Of a stretch of 64,000 bases of DNA, positions 55,409-64,000 are shown in pieces; the first letter of the stretch is position 1, and every line of letters starts with the position of its first letter. Below the pieces are notes generated by a model. That model was given only the letters and a program-made list of their open reading frames with translations, made no database searches and had not been told where the DNA came from. Both the position numbers and the translations under genes were made by a program. Location: NCBI RefSeq assembly GCF_039822205.1, contig NZ_JBAGBW010000001.1, forward strand, positions 124,001 to 188,000. The letters run 5' to 3'. This DNA comes from Thermodesulfobium sp. 4217-1 (lineage in GTDB: Bacteria; Thermodesulfobiota; Thermodesulfobiia; Thermodesulfobiales; Thermodesulfobiaceae).

Positions 55409-56119
55409 ATGGGTAAGGATTCCAGCGACAAGATTGTATTTGAAAATGGAGCAATCTACGAGGGCGATATTTTAAATGGAGAGCCACACGGAAGAGGCAT
55501 TATGAATTATGTTGATGGTACTGTATACGAAGGCGATTTCGTTCAAGGCAAGAGGAATGGCAGAGGGAAGATTGCATGGCTTACAGGCGATGAGTACGAG
55601 GGAGACTGGAAAAACGACAGGATAAGCGGATATGGGAATTTTTCTTTTCACGATGGGCGACAGTATGTTGGAGAATGGAAGGATGACAAGGAAAATGGTT
55701 ATGGCAGGCTTAGCTTTCCTGATGGACGTTATTACGAGGGCGACTGGATTGATGGCAAGAAGCAGGGAAAGGGCGAGTTTGCCTGGCCTGACGGCACCTT
55801 TTATTTAGGAGAATTTTATCAGGACCATTTTAACGGTCAGGGTCTATTTTGCCAGGCTGACGGCACGAGATTCGCTGGCACATTTAATATGAACAGAACG
55901 GAAGGCAGGGTCGTAGTTACATATTCTGATGGTTCATGGTATGCAGGTGGCTATCTTAATGGCAAAAGACATGGATTTGGTGTTCTGGTATTGCCAGATA
56001 TGACGAGATATGTGGGTGGGTGGAAAGAAGATTTAAAACATGGTGAGGGCAAACTTGTCACTCCTGATGGTAAATCTGAAGATGGAGTTTGGGCAGAGGA
56101 CGAAATTGTAGAAAAATAA
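55409..56119 (+). CDS. Cytoplasmic MORN-repeat protein
   Basis: 236 residues made of about nine MORN repeats of 23 residues (pattern Y-E-G-D-x(6)-G-x-G-x(4)-D-G). The second and third units open YEGDFVQGK and YEGDWKNDR. No signal peptide. ATG with AAAGGAG upstream. MORN proteins bind lipids or act as scaffolds in eukaryotes; the role in bacteria is unclear. Confidence 0.85.
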   Translation: MGKDSSDKIVFENGAIYEGDILNGEPHGRGIMNYVDGTVYEGDFVQGKRNGRGKIAWLTGDEYEGDWKNDRISGYGNFSFHDGRQYVGEWKDDKENGYGRLSFPDGRYYEGDWIDGKKQGKGEFAWPDGTFYLGEFYQDHFNGQGLFCQADGTRFAGTFNMNRTEGRVVVTYSDGSWYAGGYLNGKRHGFGVLVLPDMTRYVGGWKEDLKHGEGKLVTPDGKSEDGVWAEDEIVEK

Positions 56120-56262
56120 GCTCTATCTATATCCTTAATTTTTTACTATTTATTATGTTTATGAATACATAACAATTCTTAATTCATAATATGTTTAATT
56201 ATCGATTTGTTTGATTTATAATCTAAGTTAGCGTTTAGGATTTGCCCAAAGGAGGGTAAATA

Positions 56263-57009
56263 GTGAAAATAGCTGTAGCGGGCAAAGGTGGTGTAGGTAA
56301 GACCACTGTTTGTGCTTGGTTTGCTGACTTTCTTTCAAGGCAGGGGAAGGACGTCCTCTTGATAGATGCTGATTCAAACGCAACATTGGGTCTGGCTTTG
56401 GGGTTTTCTGAAGGTCAATTGCCTGTCCCTATATCTGAAGAGCTAGAGTTAATTAATTCCAGAGTGGGGAGCGGGATTATAAACCTAAATCCAAAAGTAG
56501 AAGACATTCCTGAAAGATACTCTGTCAAAAAAGAAAATATTAAGTTATTGGTCCTTGGGGGGATAAAAGCTGCAGGTAGCGGTTGCTCTTGCAATGCCAA
56601 TGCATTCTTAAAAGCCCTTCTCGCGCACGTAGTGCTCGAGAGAGACGAAATAATTTTGGTAGATCTGGAGGGGGGAATAGAACATTTAGGCAGAGGTACA
56701 GTAGAGGGGATGGATGCCTTGATAGTTGTTAGCGAGCCAACCTTAGTTAGCTTTAAAACAGCTAAGAACATTTCTTCAATGGCGACCGAGCTTGGTCTGA
56801 CAAAAAGAATTCTTATTTTCAATAAATCAGATAAAGATAATTTCGACTTTAATGGCTATAGCAATTTTGACAATATTAATTTCATTGATTATCTGCCAGA
56901 TCTTGTAAGGATGGGCATGTCAAATCCATGTATTTTGGACATTGAACAGAGAAAGATATGCGATCCTATTTTTTCTGATATATTTAAATTTTTGAATAAG
57001 GAGGACTAA
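56263..57009 (+). CDS. cooC: CO dehydrogenase maturation ATPase CooC
   Basis: 248 residues. Deviant Walker A GKGGVGKTT at 8-16 and the Cys108-x-Cys110 pair (GCSCNANAF) that can bind Ni or Zn in the CooC dimer. It loads nickel into the CODH active site. GTG start after AAAGGAGG. The last base is 1 nt before cooS. A TATAAT at 56217-56222 may be the promoter. Confidence 0.94.
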   Translation: MKIAVAGKGGVGKTTVCAWFADFLSRQGKDVLLIDADSNATLGLALGFSEGQLPVPISEELELINSRVGSGIINLNPKVEDIPERYSVKKENIKLLVLGGIKAAGSGCSCNANAFLKALLAHVVLERDEIILVDLEGGIEHLGRGTVEGMDALIVVSEPTLVSFKTAKNISSMATELGLTKRILIFNKSDKDNFDFNGYSNFDNINFIDYLPDLVRMGMSNPCILDIEQRKICDPIFSDIFKFLNKED

Positions 57010-57010
57010 A

Positions 57011-58894
57011 ATGGCACGAAGCCAGGATGAGATCGAAGAGCTAAGTATTTGTAAGGATGCTCAGATTATGATCGAAAAGGCCGAAAAGGACGGGGTTGTA
57101 ACTGTTTGGGATAGGTTTAAAGCCCAGCAACCACAGTGTACATTTTGTAAACAGGGACTTTCATGTAGAAATTGTACTATGGGACCCTGTAGGATAGTAC
57201 CTGGTAAGGAAAAAAGCCTTGGCGTGTGCGGCGCAAATGCAGATACCATTGTAGCAAGGAACTTCGGTAGGGGTGTTGCGGCTGGCGCTGCGGCCCATTC
57301 TGATCATGGAAGGGATCTACTCGAAACCCTTGATGCAGTTGCAAACTCAGAAACACAAAGCTATGAGATTAGAGATGTAGATAAGCTTCTAAGGATAGCC
57401 AAGGAATTGGGCATTAATACAGAGGGAAAAGAGACCTTGCAAGTAGCAAAGGATCTATCCAGCACTCTTTTTGATGAGTTTGGCATAAAGAAGGGCAATA
57501 TTGGTTTTGCTATGAGGGCACCAGAATCAAGGAGAAAGCTCTGGGAATCCCTGACTATATCACCAAGAGGCATTGATCGCGAAGTGGTAGAGATGATGCA
57601 CAGAACTCATATGGGCGTAGATCAGGATCCCGTAAGCTTGCTTTTGCATTCCGCAAGAGTATCGCTTTCTGATGGTTGGGGCGGTTCAATGGTTGCAACA
57701 GAGCTATCTGACATCCTTTTTGGTACCCCTAAGCCCGTAGAGTCTAAGGTTAACCTGGGGGTTCTTAAGCAAGATGAGGTAAATATACTCGTTCATGGAC
57801 ACAGTCCTATAGTTTCTGAAGCAGTCTTGACAGCAGTTAGAGACAAAAATAATATTGAGAGTGCAAAGGCTGCGGGTGCAAATGGTATAAATTTAGCTGG
57901 TCTTTGCTGCACTGGCAACGAGCTTTTGATGAGACAAGGCATACCGATGGCTGGGAATCACCTTATGACAGAGCTGGCTATCGCTACTGGTGCCGTAGAA
58001 TTAGTCATAGTAGATTATCAGTGTATAATGCCAGGCTTGATACCCGCAATGAATTGTTATCATACTAAAATGATTACTACCTCTCCAAAGGCGAAATTCC
58101 CGGGGGCCGAGCACGTAGAGTTTAGCGTAAAGAACGCTCGAACTCAGGCGCAAAAGCTCGTTGAAATGGCAATTGAGCTCTATAAGAAGAGGGATAAAAA
58201 CAGAGTTTTGATTCCTGTTGAGCCAGTTCCAATGATGAGCGGTTTTTCAAACGAGGCAATATTGGAGGCTTTAGGTGGCTCTCTTACACCTCTTCTGGAT
58301 GCTATAAAATCAGGAAAGATAAGAGGAGTAGCAGGGCTTGTTGGATGCAATAATCCGAGAAGAAAACACGATTATTGTCATGTAACCCTTACAAAAGAGT
58401 TGATAAAGAATGACATTCTGGTTTTAGGAACGGGCTGTTCTGCTGTAGCTATGGGCAAGGCAGGACTTTATATGCCAGAAGCAGCATCCCTTGCTGGTCC
58501 TGGTTTGAGCTCAGTTTGCAAGGCTCTTAATATACCCCCTGCACTTCATGTGGGAAGCTGTGTAGACAATTCAAGAATATTGCATCTTTGCGGTTTGGTG
58601 GCAAAAGAGCTTGGCGTCGATATCTCTGATCTCCCTGTGGCAGGATCAGCGCCTGAATGGTATTCAGAAAAGGCACTCTCTATCGGACTGTATTTTGTAG
58701 CAAGCGGCGTTTATACTGTCTTGGGAGTGACTCCAAACATTACTGGCAGCAAACTCGTCACAGACCTGGCACTTGATGGCCTGACCAACGTAGTGGGCGC
58801 CTGTTTTGCTGTAGAAACGGATCCGCATAAGATGGCAGAACTGATGATTAATCATATAAACAAGAAGAGAAAGAAGCTTAATCTCCCTGTATAA
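57011..58894 (+). CDS. cooS: Anaerobic Ni-Fe carbon monoxide dehydrogenase catalytic subunit
   Basis: 627 residues, oxidising CO to CO2 at a Ni-4Fe-5S centre. Cysteines of the D and B clusters are in CTFCKQGLSCRNCTMGPCR near 38-55; cluster C ligands appear in LCCTGNELLMRQGI, VGCNNPRRKHD, GTGCSAVAMGK and the HVGSCVDNSR segment. Complete. No cooF, acsB or hydrogenase genes flank it, so the electron acceptor is encoded elsewhere. ATG with AAGGAGG upstream. Confidence 0.96.
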   Translation: MARSQDEIEELSICKDAQIMIEKAEKDGVVTVWDRFKAQQPQCTFCKQGLSCRNCTMGPCRIVPGKEKSLGVCGANADTIVARNFGRGVAAGAAAHSDHGRDLLETLDAVANSETQSYEIRDVDKLLRIAKELGINTEGKETLQVAKDLSSTLFDEFGIKKGNIGFAMRAPESRRKLWESLTISPRGIDREVVEMMHRTHMGVDQDPVSLLLHSARVSLSDGWGGSMVATELSDILFGTPKPVESKVNLGVLKQDEVNILVHGHSPIVSEAVLTAVRDKNNIESAKAAGANGINLAGLCCTGNELLMRQGIPMAGNHLMTELAIATGAVELVIVDYQCIMPGLIPAMNCYHTKMITTSPKAKFPGAEHVEFSVKNARTQAQKLVEMAIELYKKRDKNRVLIPVEPVPMMSGFSNEAILEALGGSLTPLLDAIKSGKIRGVAGLVGCNNPRRKHDYCHVTLTKELIKNDILVLGTGCSAVAMGKAGLYMPEAASLAGPGLSSVCKALNIPPALHVGSCVDNSRILHLCGLVAKELGVDISDLPVAGSAPEWYSEKALSIGLYFVASGVYTVLGVTPNITGSKLVTDLALDGLTNVVGACFAVETDPHKMAELMINHINKKRKKLNLPV

Positions 58895-58902
58895 AATTAT
58901 AT

Positions 58903-58926
58903 AAAGGGCCGCTTCGGCGGCCCTTT
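58903..58926 (+). terminator. Rho-independent terminator after cooS
   Basis: AAAGGGCCGC, loop TTCG, GCGGCCCTTT: a perfect 10-bp stem with a stable tetraloop, followed by a short T-rich tail. Confidence 0.9.
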
Positions 58927-58980
58927 ATTATGTTTTAATAATAAAGTTTATAAATAAACTATAATTTAAGGAGATGAATT

Positions 58981-59415
58981 ATGGGGACAATATTGTCTAT
59001 TAATGTTAGCAAGAACAAGGGTGAAGTTAAAAAACCAGTTAATGAAGCTTTATTGGTAAATGATTTTGGAATTGAGGGCGATGCACATTTTGGTTTTGGT
59101 CACAGGCAGGTTAGCCTTTTAAGCATATTTAGTCTGGATAGAGCTAGAGAAAAACATAAGGACTTGAGTTTTGGAGATTTTGCAGAAAATTTTACTGTTG
59201 ATATAGATCTAAGCACACTTACAATAGGAACAAAATTGAAATTGGGCAATTCTATAATATCTATTAGTCAAATTGGAAAAGAGTGTCACACAAAGTGTGC
59301 AGTTTACGAAAAAACAGGCGACTGTATAATGCCCAAAGAAGGCTATTTTGCCTCGGTAGAAGAAGGGGGAATTGTTAGGGTTGGTGATACAATTGAAGTT
59401 ATAAAAATTGAATAA
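58981..59415 (+). CDS. MOSC-domain protein
   Basis: 144 residues, a single MOSC domain with the IGKECHTKCAVYEKTGDC segment holding the conserved Cys. Such domains transfer sulfur or handle the molybdenum cofactor. GGGGIEGDAHFG-type start (here GIEGDAHFGFGHRQV) is typical. Overlaps ade by 8 nt, so the two are coupled. Confidence 0.88.
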   Translation: MGTILSINVSKNKGEVKKPVNEALLVNDFGIEGDAHFGFGHRQVSLLSIFSLDRAREKHKDLSFGDFAENFTVDIDLSTLTIGTKLKLGNSIISISQIGKECHTKCAVYEKTGDCIMPKEGYFASVEEGGIVRVGDTIEVIKIE

Positions 59416-61054
59416 TCTGAAAGGGAGCCTTATGTTTGACGTTGCAATTAATAACTGTTTTATACCTGACTTTGAAAAAAATATATTTACAAAAACCTCT
59501 GTTGGTATTAGAGACAATCTAATTTCGTATATAGGCGAAAAAAATATTGAGGCAAAAGTAGTAATTGAAGCTGAAAACAAAATACTTTCTCCAGGCTTAA
59601 TTGACGGACACTGTCACATAGAAAGCTCAATGCTTCCTCCTTCAATTTTTGGGAATCTGGTTTCAAGATTTGGCACTCTATATGTAGTCTCAGATAATCA
59701 TGAGATTGCTAATATTTTTGGGGTAAAGGGAATCAGACTGTTTATGAAGGATGCAAAGAGCTCTTTGTCAAAGATCTTTTTTGCCATACCATCAAGCGTT
59801 CCTGCTACAAGGTTTGTGAAATCTGGCTCAAAGATCACTGCTAAGGATATTAAGAAGCTAATAGAGGAGCCCGATGTAATCTCTATAGGAGAGATGATGA
59901 ACGTATATGGGGTTATAAATGACGATGAGCCTTATAAGTCAATTCTTGATCTTGCAAAAGAGAAAAATATTTTAATCAATGGTCACTTTCCTTATAGGGA
60001 TAGTGAAATGTTAAAAAAATACATTTCAAAAGGCATCTCAGATGACCACGAAAGCGAGACCTATGACGATCTAAAAAGCAAGATAGATGCAGGTATGTTC
60101 GTGTTTATCAGAGAGGGCAGCGCTGAGGCTATGCAAGATTTGGCCTATAGAGTAATTTCAGAATATCCTGATAAAGTGGGTTTTTGCACTGATGATAAGA
60201 GCGTTGTCGATCTTAAAAGGACTGGTAGCGTAATATTTAATCTTAGAAAGGCTGTAACATTGGGTATAGATCCAATTCTGGCACTAAGGGCTGCAACTTA
60301 TAACACTCTCAATCATTATGGCTTAAATATGTACTCTCAAGTCAAAGAGGGCAGTTTCGCCAACCTTGTTTTATTTAAGGATTTTAAAGAATTTGAAATT
60401 TGTAAGGTAATAGTTAACGGTAAAATAATAGAAAACTTTAATACAAAGAAAAAAAGATTTTCAAAAGCATTCTTTAACTCCTTTAGAGTAAACAGAGATG
60501 AAATTGTAATACCTGAGATAGATGAAAGAATAAGATCACTGTGTATTGTTGCAAAGGACAAGAGCCTTATCACAGAACTGTTTTCTACCGAGAAAGACGA
60601 ATTTGATATAGCAGAAGATATCCTAAAGTTGGTAGTGATATCAAGATATGAGAAAAATAAAGGCTCAGCGTGTAAGATTAAGGGTTTTGGCTTAAAAAGA
60701 GGGGCTGTTGCAACGTCAATCTCTCACGATTGTCACAACGTTATATGTGTAGGAGCAGATGATTTATCTATCAAAAAGGCCGTTGAGAGGGTTTTCGACT
60801 TAAAAGGAGGGCTTGTCTATTTTGATGGAGAATATTTCACACAAGTAGGGCTGCCTCTGGCCGGTATACTGTCAGACTCAGACGAAGACAATCTAATTTC
60901 TGAATTGGATAAGTTAAATGATGCTGTTAGAAAAAATGGCTCTGAGTTAAGCGATCCGTTTGGCACGTTAAGCTTTATGGCGCTTGAAGTAATTGGCCAT
61001 GTAAAGCTCACTGTCAATGGGCTGTTTAATGTCGATAAGTTTGAGTTTATTTAA
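59408..61054 (+). CDS. ade: Adenine deaminase
   Basis: 548 residues, amidohydrolase fold, converting adenine to hypoxanthine. Metal site GLIDGHCHIESS near 60, DNHEIANIFG near 96, then GHFPYRD with the next His near 190 and the DDHESETYDDL segment. Slightly short of the usual 570-600. Reading from the ATG at 59432, which has AAGGGAG upstream, would remove eight residues and may be the true start. Confidence 0.92.
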   Translation: MNNLKGSLMFDVAINNCFIPDFEKNIFTKTSVGIRDNLISYIGEKNIEAKVVIEAENKILSPGLIDGHCHIESSMLPPSIFGNLVSRFGTLYVVSDNHEIANIFGVKGIRLFMKDAKSSLSKIFFAIPSSVPATRFVKSGSKITAKDIKKLIEEPDVISIGEMMNVYGVINDDEPYKSILDLAKEKNILINGHFPYRDSEMLKKYISKGISDDHESETYDDLKSKIDAGMFVFIREGSAEAMQDLAYRVISEYPDKVGFCTDDKSVVDLKRTGSVIFNLRKAVTLGIDPILALRAATYNTLNHYGLNMYSQVKEGSFANLVLFKDFKEFEICKVIVNGKIIENFNTKKKRFSKAFFNSFRVNRDEIVIPEIDERIRSLCIVAKDKSLITELFSTEKDEFDIAEDILKLVVISRYEKNKGSACKIKGFGLKRGAVATSISHDCHNVICVGADDLSIKKAVERVFDLKGGLVYFDGEYFTQVGLPLAGILSDSDEDNLISELDKLNDAVRKNGSELSDPFGTLSFMALEVIGHVKLTVNGLFNVDKFEFI

Positions 61055-61901
61055 CCCTTTCCCAATAAACCCTTGCGTTTTCCAGAAAGAAATCAACTTT
61101 ATTTATCCTGGTAAGGGCGCTCAGGTGGCTCTTTATAACGGTTACTGCAATCCAATATTGAGCAAGAGAGTTGCTTATTTCAAGTGATGACAAGACGTCT
61201 GATATTATCTCTTCAGTTGAGCAGGGAGATTCCAAAAGCCTTAGGATAAGATTGTCAATTTCGTTAATTTTATCTATATGATACTCTATTTCTTCCATTG
61301 CCTCTTTTTTAGACAAGATCTTGCCATGACCTGGAACAAGGTAATCAAATTCAATGCTGCCAATTCTCTTCAGGGACTGTTTTACCAGTAAAGGGTCGAT
61401 TGAATATGGCAGTGGAAATGTTTTCCACAGCTCCTTTGTATATAGTGCATCGCCTGTGAAAAAAATTTTATCAGATGTAAGATAGCCCACCTGAGATATA
61501 GAATGACCTGGCAGGGGGACTACTGTAATGCCTGGATAGAAAAAGTTTTCGCTATATATATCGACTTTGCATGGAACGCCTTTCATAAGAGAGCTGACCA
61601 TTGCATCGGGAGGTATGGCCCAGCTAAACGTTGCTCTTACGTTTATTTCCGGATTTTCTACGAAGATGCACTCCTCCTTGGGCGCAACTATTTTTGTTCC
61701 TTTCCCCTTAAATAAAAAGGCAATTCTAAAGTGATCTGCATGTCCGTGAGTTAGAAGCAAGTATTCCGGGTTTATCTTTTTGTGGTTGTGCATCTCCCAT
61801 GGGGTATCTATCATACAGTTGTCATAAAATCCACAGTTTACCTGACCCGGGATGTATGAAGTTTTTCCTGTAATCGCTTCTATAAGAAATTTCTCGTCCA
61901 T
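61047..61901 (-). CDS. Metallo-beta-lactamase-fold hydrolase
   Basis: 284 residues. Metal-binding THGHADHFR near 51-59, then PLPGHSISQVG and FTGDALY supply the other ligands. A helical C-terminal extension (about 190-284) follows. Substrate unknown. It is convergent with ade, overlapping by 8 nt. Confidence 0.85.
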   Translation of the reverse strand: MDEKFLIEAITGKTSYIPGQVNCGFYDNCMIDTPWEMHNHKKINPEYLLLTHGHADHFRIAFLFKGKGTKIVAPKEECIFVENPEINVRATFSWAIPPDAMVSSLMKGVPCKVDIYSENFFYPGITVVPLPGHSISQVGYLTSDKIFFTGDALYTKELWKTFPLPYSIDPLLVKQSLKRIGSIEFDYLVPGHGKILSKKEAMEEIEYHIDKINEIDNLILRLLESPCSTEEIISDVLSSLEISNSLAQYWIAVTVIKSHLSALTRINKVDFFLENARVYWERVK

Positions 61902-61997
61902 TTTTTTATTATATCAAATGAATCTTTAATTTATTAGCATTTGAAATATTGTATGATAAGATCTTAAAAATAAATAATGATTTAAGGGGGCACACGC

Positions 61998-62558
61998 TTG
62001 AAGTACTTTCAAATATTAATAATTTTGCTTTGTCTGTTTGTTTTGCAACAGAGTGCCTTTGCTGATTTTGTAACAGTAGAAGATCCTAACTCTTCTTGCC
62101 AGATAAAGTTATTAAAACCCTTAGCACAAGGAGAGTCAGTATCCTGGTCTGGGCCATGTGAAAACGGTTTAGCGAACGGCGAAGGCGTTTTTGTTCTTTA
62201 TGATAAGAATGGAAACGAACTTTATAAGTATTCTGGGTTTATAAAAGACGGCGTGCGAGAAGGGCATGCAACAATTGGGACTCCAAACTATAAATATGAA
62301 GGAGATGTAAAAGACTGCGTTTTTGACGGCTTTGGCAAGATCGAATATTCGAACAAAAATTCAAACGTTGTTTCATACGAAGGCGAGTTTAAAAGAGGCT
62401 TTTATAACGGAAAGGGTTCGATAAAATATAAAGATGGCAGTGTTTATACGGGCGAGTTTAAAAATGGTCTAAGAGATGGCTATGGAACTTTCAGGAACTC
62501 TAAGGGCAAAATTATTTATGACGGTCTTTGGAAAGAGAACGTTTTCTTAGGCAAATAA
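61998..62558 (+). CDS. Secreted MORN-repeat protein
   Basis: 186 residues. A signal peptide of about 22 residues ending QQSAFA is followed by a short Cys-containing domain and four or more MORN-like repeats (YEGEFKRGFYNGKGSI, YTGEFKNGLRDGYGTF). TTG start with AAGGGGG upstream. Two cysteines near 35 and 50 could form a disulfide. Periplasmic or surface. Confidence 0.8.
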   Translation: MKYFQILIILLCLFVLQQSAFADFVTVEDPNSSCQIKLLKPLAQGESVSWSGPCENGLANGEGVFVLYDKNGNELYKYSGFIKDGVREGHATIGTPNYKYEGDVKDCVFDGFGKIEYSNKNSNVVSYEGEFKRGFYNGKGSIKYKDGSVYTGEFKNGLRDGYGTFRNSKGKIIYDGLWKENVFLGK

Positions 62559-62607
62559 AAGTTTGCAATATTGGCTTTGCGTAGAAATATTTTTGGTTGC
62601 TTAAAAG

Positions 62608-63444
62608 TTATGAGTGCTCAATTTCAAAGTTTATCTTTTCCATAACGTCTTTGTAAAAATCATTGGGTGTAACGTCAAATACCTCAGTAAAGGCTCGGCT
62701 CCAGGATACGTTTTCGTGCATAAGTCTATATACTTCTTGAATTTTCGAAAAATTATCCCCTGTTAAGTGAAGAACCATAAGAGTGGCAAGAGAGTATACG
62801 GGAACTTTTTTTGACATACAATCTCTCCAGGTAGCTTCATTTAAAGTTTCTGGGTTTGGCAAAGAGTTATGGGTTAACTTTACGTACATGTTCAGTCTTG
62901 CAAGCGGATCTTGAAACGCTATCTCTTTTGAGGTAATACCAGCTTTTACCTGGGCAATATACCTGAATGCCTCTGGGGTTCCCTCTTCAAACCATATTGG
63001 CACATTTGTTTGCTTTCCATACTGTCTTTGAATCTGGTGAAAGATCTCGTGCGGAAGGACCCTAAATGCCTCTGCTTTATACTTATCAAGCCTATCAGAG
63101 CCCCTGATTATAACGATAGGCTCTTTTGTAGAGCTTTCCCCTCCTGATATGCTTGCTTCCTTTTCTGCTAAGGCCTCTGAATAATGAAAGTACTCAATTA
63201 AAGCATTTTTATAGTCCTCTTTGTCACTTGTTATGACCACATTTATTCTTTCGTTCAATACGAAGCCATAATCTTTGATCATCTCGCTGGTGGTATTAAG
63301 TGCTAAATTTATATTATCAATTTCGTTCTGAGTAACTCCAGATCTAATTATCAAATGAAAAATATCAGCTCTAGCTATACCATTAAGAGGAGCAAATAAT
63401 AGACAAATAAAGAAGAGTATTGCAGAAAAAAGATGCTTTGTCAT
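62608..63444 (-). CDS. Secreted HEXXH metallopeptidase-like protein (peptidase MA-like)
   Basis: 278 residues. Signal peptide ending GIARA near 26. The active-site HEIFH lies near residue 132, followed by WFEEGTPEAF, the third zinc ligand glutamate of gluzincins. N-terminal part resembles domains that precede such sites in other MA-clan proteins. Probably a periplasmic peptidase; substrate unknown. ATG with GGAGAGG upstream. Confidence 0.8.
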   Translation of the reverse strand: MTKHLFSAILFFICLLFAPLNGIARADIFHLIIRSGVTQNEIDNINLALNTTSEMIKDYGFVLNERINVVITSDKEDYKNALIEYFHYSEALAEKEASISGGESSTKEPIVIIRGSDRLDKYKAEAFRVLPHEIFHQIQRQYGKQTNVPIWFEEGTPEAFRYIAQVKAGITSKEIAFQDPLARLNMYVKLTHNSLPNPETLNEATWRDCMSKKVPVYSLATLMVLHLTGDNFSKIQEVYRLMHENVSWSRAFTEVFDVTPNDFYKDVMEKINFEIEHS

Positions 63445-63594
63445 ATCCTCTCCTTAAATCAAGAATTTGGTATATGCATATTATATATCTAAAATTTAAT
63501 AACTTAAGAAATCAAATTTTTAAATGTGATTTTAAATTTCTATACCTTTTTGCTATATAATACGTAATATTAATTTTCAAGGGAGGTTTTGGTG

Positions 63595-64000
63595 GTGGAC
63601 AGAACTCAATTAGATGAGATGTTAAAAAGAACATTGAGCAAAAGGTATTTTAATGTGATTTTGCCATTATTTATTGCTTCTGTATTGGCATTTCTCGATC
63701 GCCTCAATCTGAGCTATGCTGCACTGACTATGAACAAGGCGTTAGGCTTTTCACCTGAGGTTTTCGGTTTTGGTGCAGGCATTTTATTTTGGGGATATGT
63801 GCTTTTTGAAGTCCCGGGCGCTATATGTGCTGCAAAATGGAGTGCGTCAAAATGGATTGTGAGAATTCTAGTTACGTGGAGCATCGCTACCTCTCTTATG
63901 ATTTTTGTTAAAACCCCAATAGAGTTTTACGTTGTTCGATTTTTAATAGGAGCTGCTGAGGCAAGCTTTTATCCAGTGTGCTATGCTATTTTTTTCCCAA
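63595..64000 (+). CDS. MFS transporter, anion:cation symporter (ACS) type (partial, N-terminal half)
   Basis: Open from GTG at 63595 (or GTG 63592) with GGGAGG upstream, to the window end, 135 residues. Helix 1 with AFLDRLNLSYAALTMNK, helix 2 with FGFGAGILFWGYVLFEVPG, and RFLIGAAEASFYPVCYAIFFP are typical of ACS-family carriers of carboxylates and sugar acids. The rest lies beyond the window. Confidence 0.88.
   Translation, partial: MDRTQLDEMLKRTLSKRYFNVILPLFIASVLAFLDRLNLSYAALTMNKALGFSPEVFGFGAGILFWGYVLFEVPGAICAAKWSASKWIVRILVTWSIATSLMIFVKTPIEFYVVRFLIGAAEASFYPVCYAIFFP

Noticed and set aside
1-64000. Insertion sequences, prophage or integrated elements
   Set aside because: No transposase, integrase or phage gene, and no flanking repeats around tRNA genes were seen.

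Overview
The window is AT-rich bacterial chromosome around the replication origin. Its anchor is the rpmH-rnpA-yidD-yidC-jag-rsmG block on the minus strand, facing dnaA-dnaN-recF-dciA-gyrB-gyrA on the plus strand. A cluster of DnaA boxes lies between dnaA and dnaN, and parAB sits about 15 kb to the left with two parS-like sites. GTG and TTG starts are common, Shine-Dalgarno sequences are strong (often inside ATGGAGG), and genes commonly overlap by 4 nt. A full trp operon, biotin synthesis, a Ni-CO dehydrogenase and flagella suggest a motile, biosynthetically self-sufficient anaerobe. A Thermodesulfobium-like organism would fit, but that is inference from gene content and composition, not shown by the sequence.

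Layout. 1-664: end of an unknown gene, then two overlapping minus-strand paralogues, each with one in-frame UGA at codon 32 and a hairpin at the same distance downstream; I read them as selenoproteins. 795-2478: a TPR protein and a Tat-type membrane protein. 2639-9493: an NhaC-like antiporter, bioA-bioD plus a flavin split-barrel gene, convergent bioF-esterase-bioC, and ndk. 9590-13063: a NIF3-like gene with parA and parB, and a double-domain universal stress protein. 13285-19715: trpEGDCFBA, complete. 19869-22804: a Ser/Asn-rich gene broken by a TAA, a ClC channel, tRNA-Arg and tRNA-His. 22845-33954: the origin block. 33951-34895: polyprenyl diphosphate synthase.

34896-52084 is one long motility and chemotaxis cluster: PilZ brake protein, FliA, FapA, MotE-like, MotB, FliL, CheY, FliO, FliP, CheB, CheR, CheC, CheD, FliQ, FliR, FlhB, an FlhB C-terminal paralogue, two small proteins, CheW, CheA, HDOD, FlgB and a lytic transglycosylase. 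It is followed by a Cache-PAS-GGDEF diguanylate cyclase. MotA, FliM/N/G/F/I, FlhA, FlgC and chemoreceptors are not here and must be elsewhere if the flagellum works.

54079-64000 is a mixed region: an Fsr-like exporter, two MORN-repeat proteins (one cytoplasmic, one secreted), cooC-cooS, a MOSC protein with adenine deaminase, a metallo-beta-lactamase-fold hydrolase, a secreted HEXXH peptidase-like protein, and the start of an ACS-family MFS transporter cut by the window end.

The most noteworthy observation is the tandem UGA-containing gene pair at the left edge. It would be missed or called as fragments by a standard gene caller. No insertion sequence, prophage or CRISPR array was seen.
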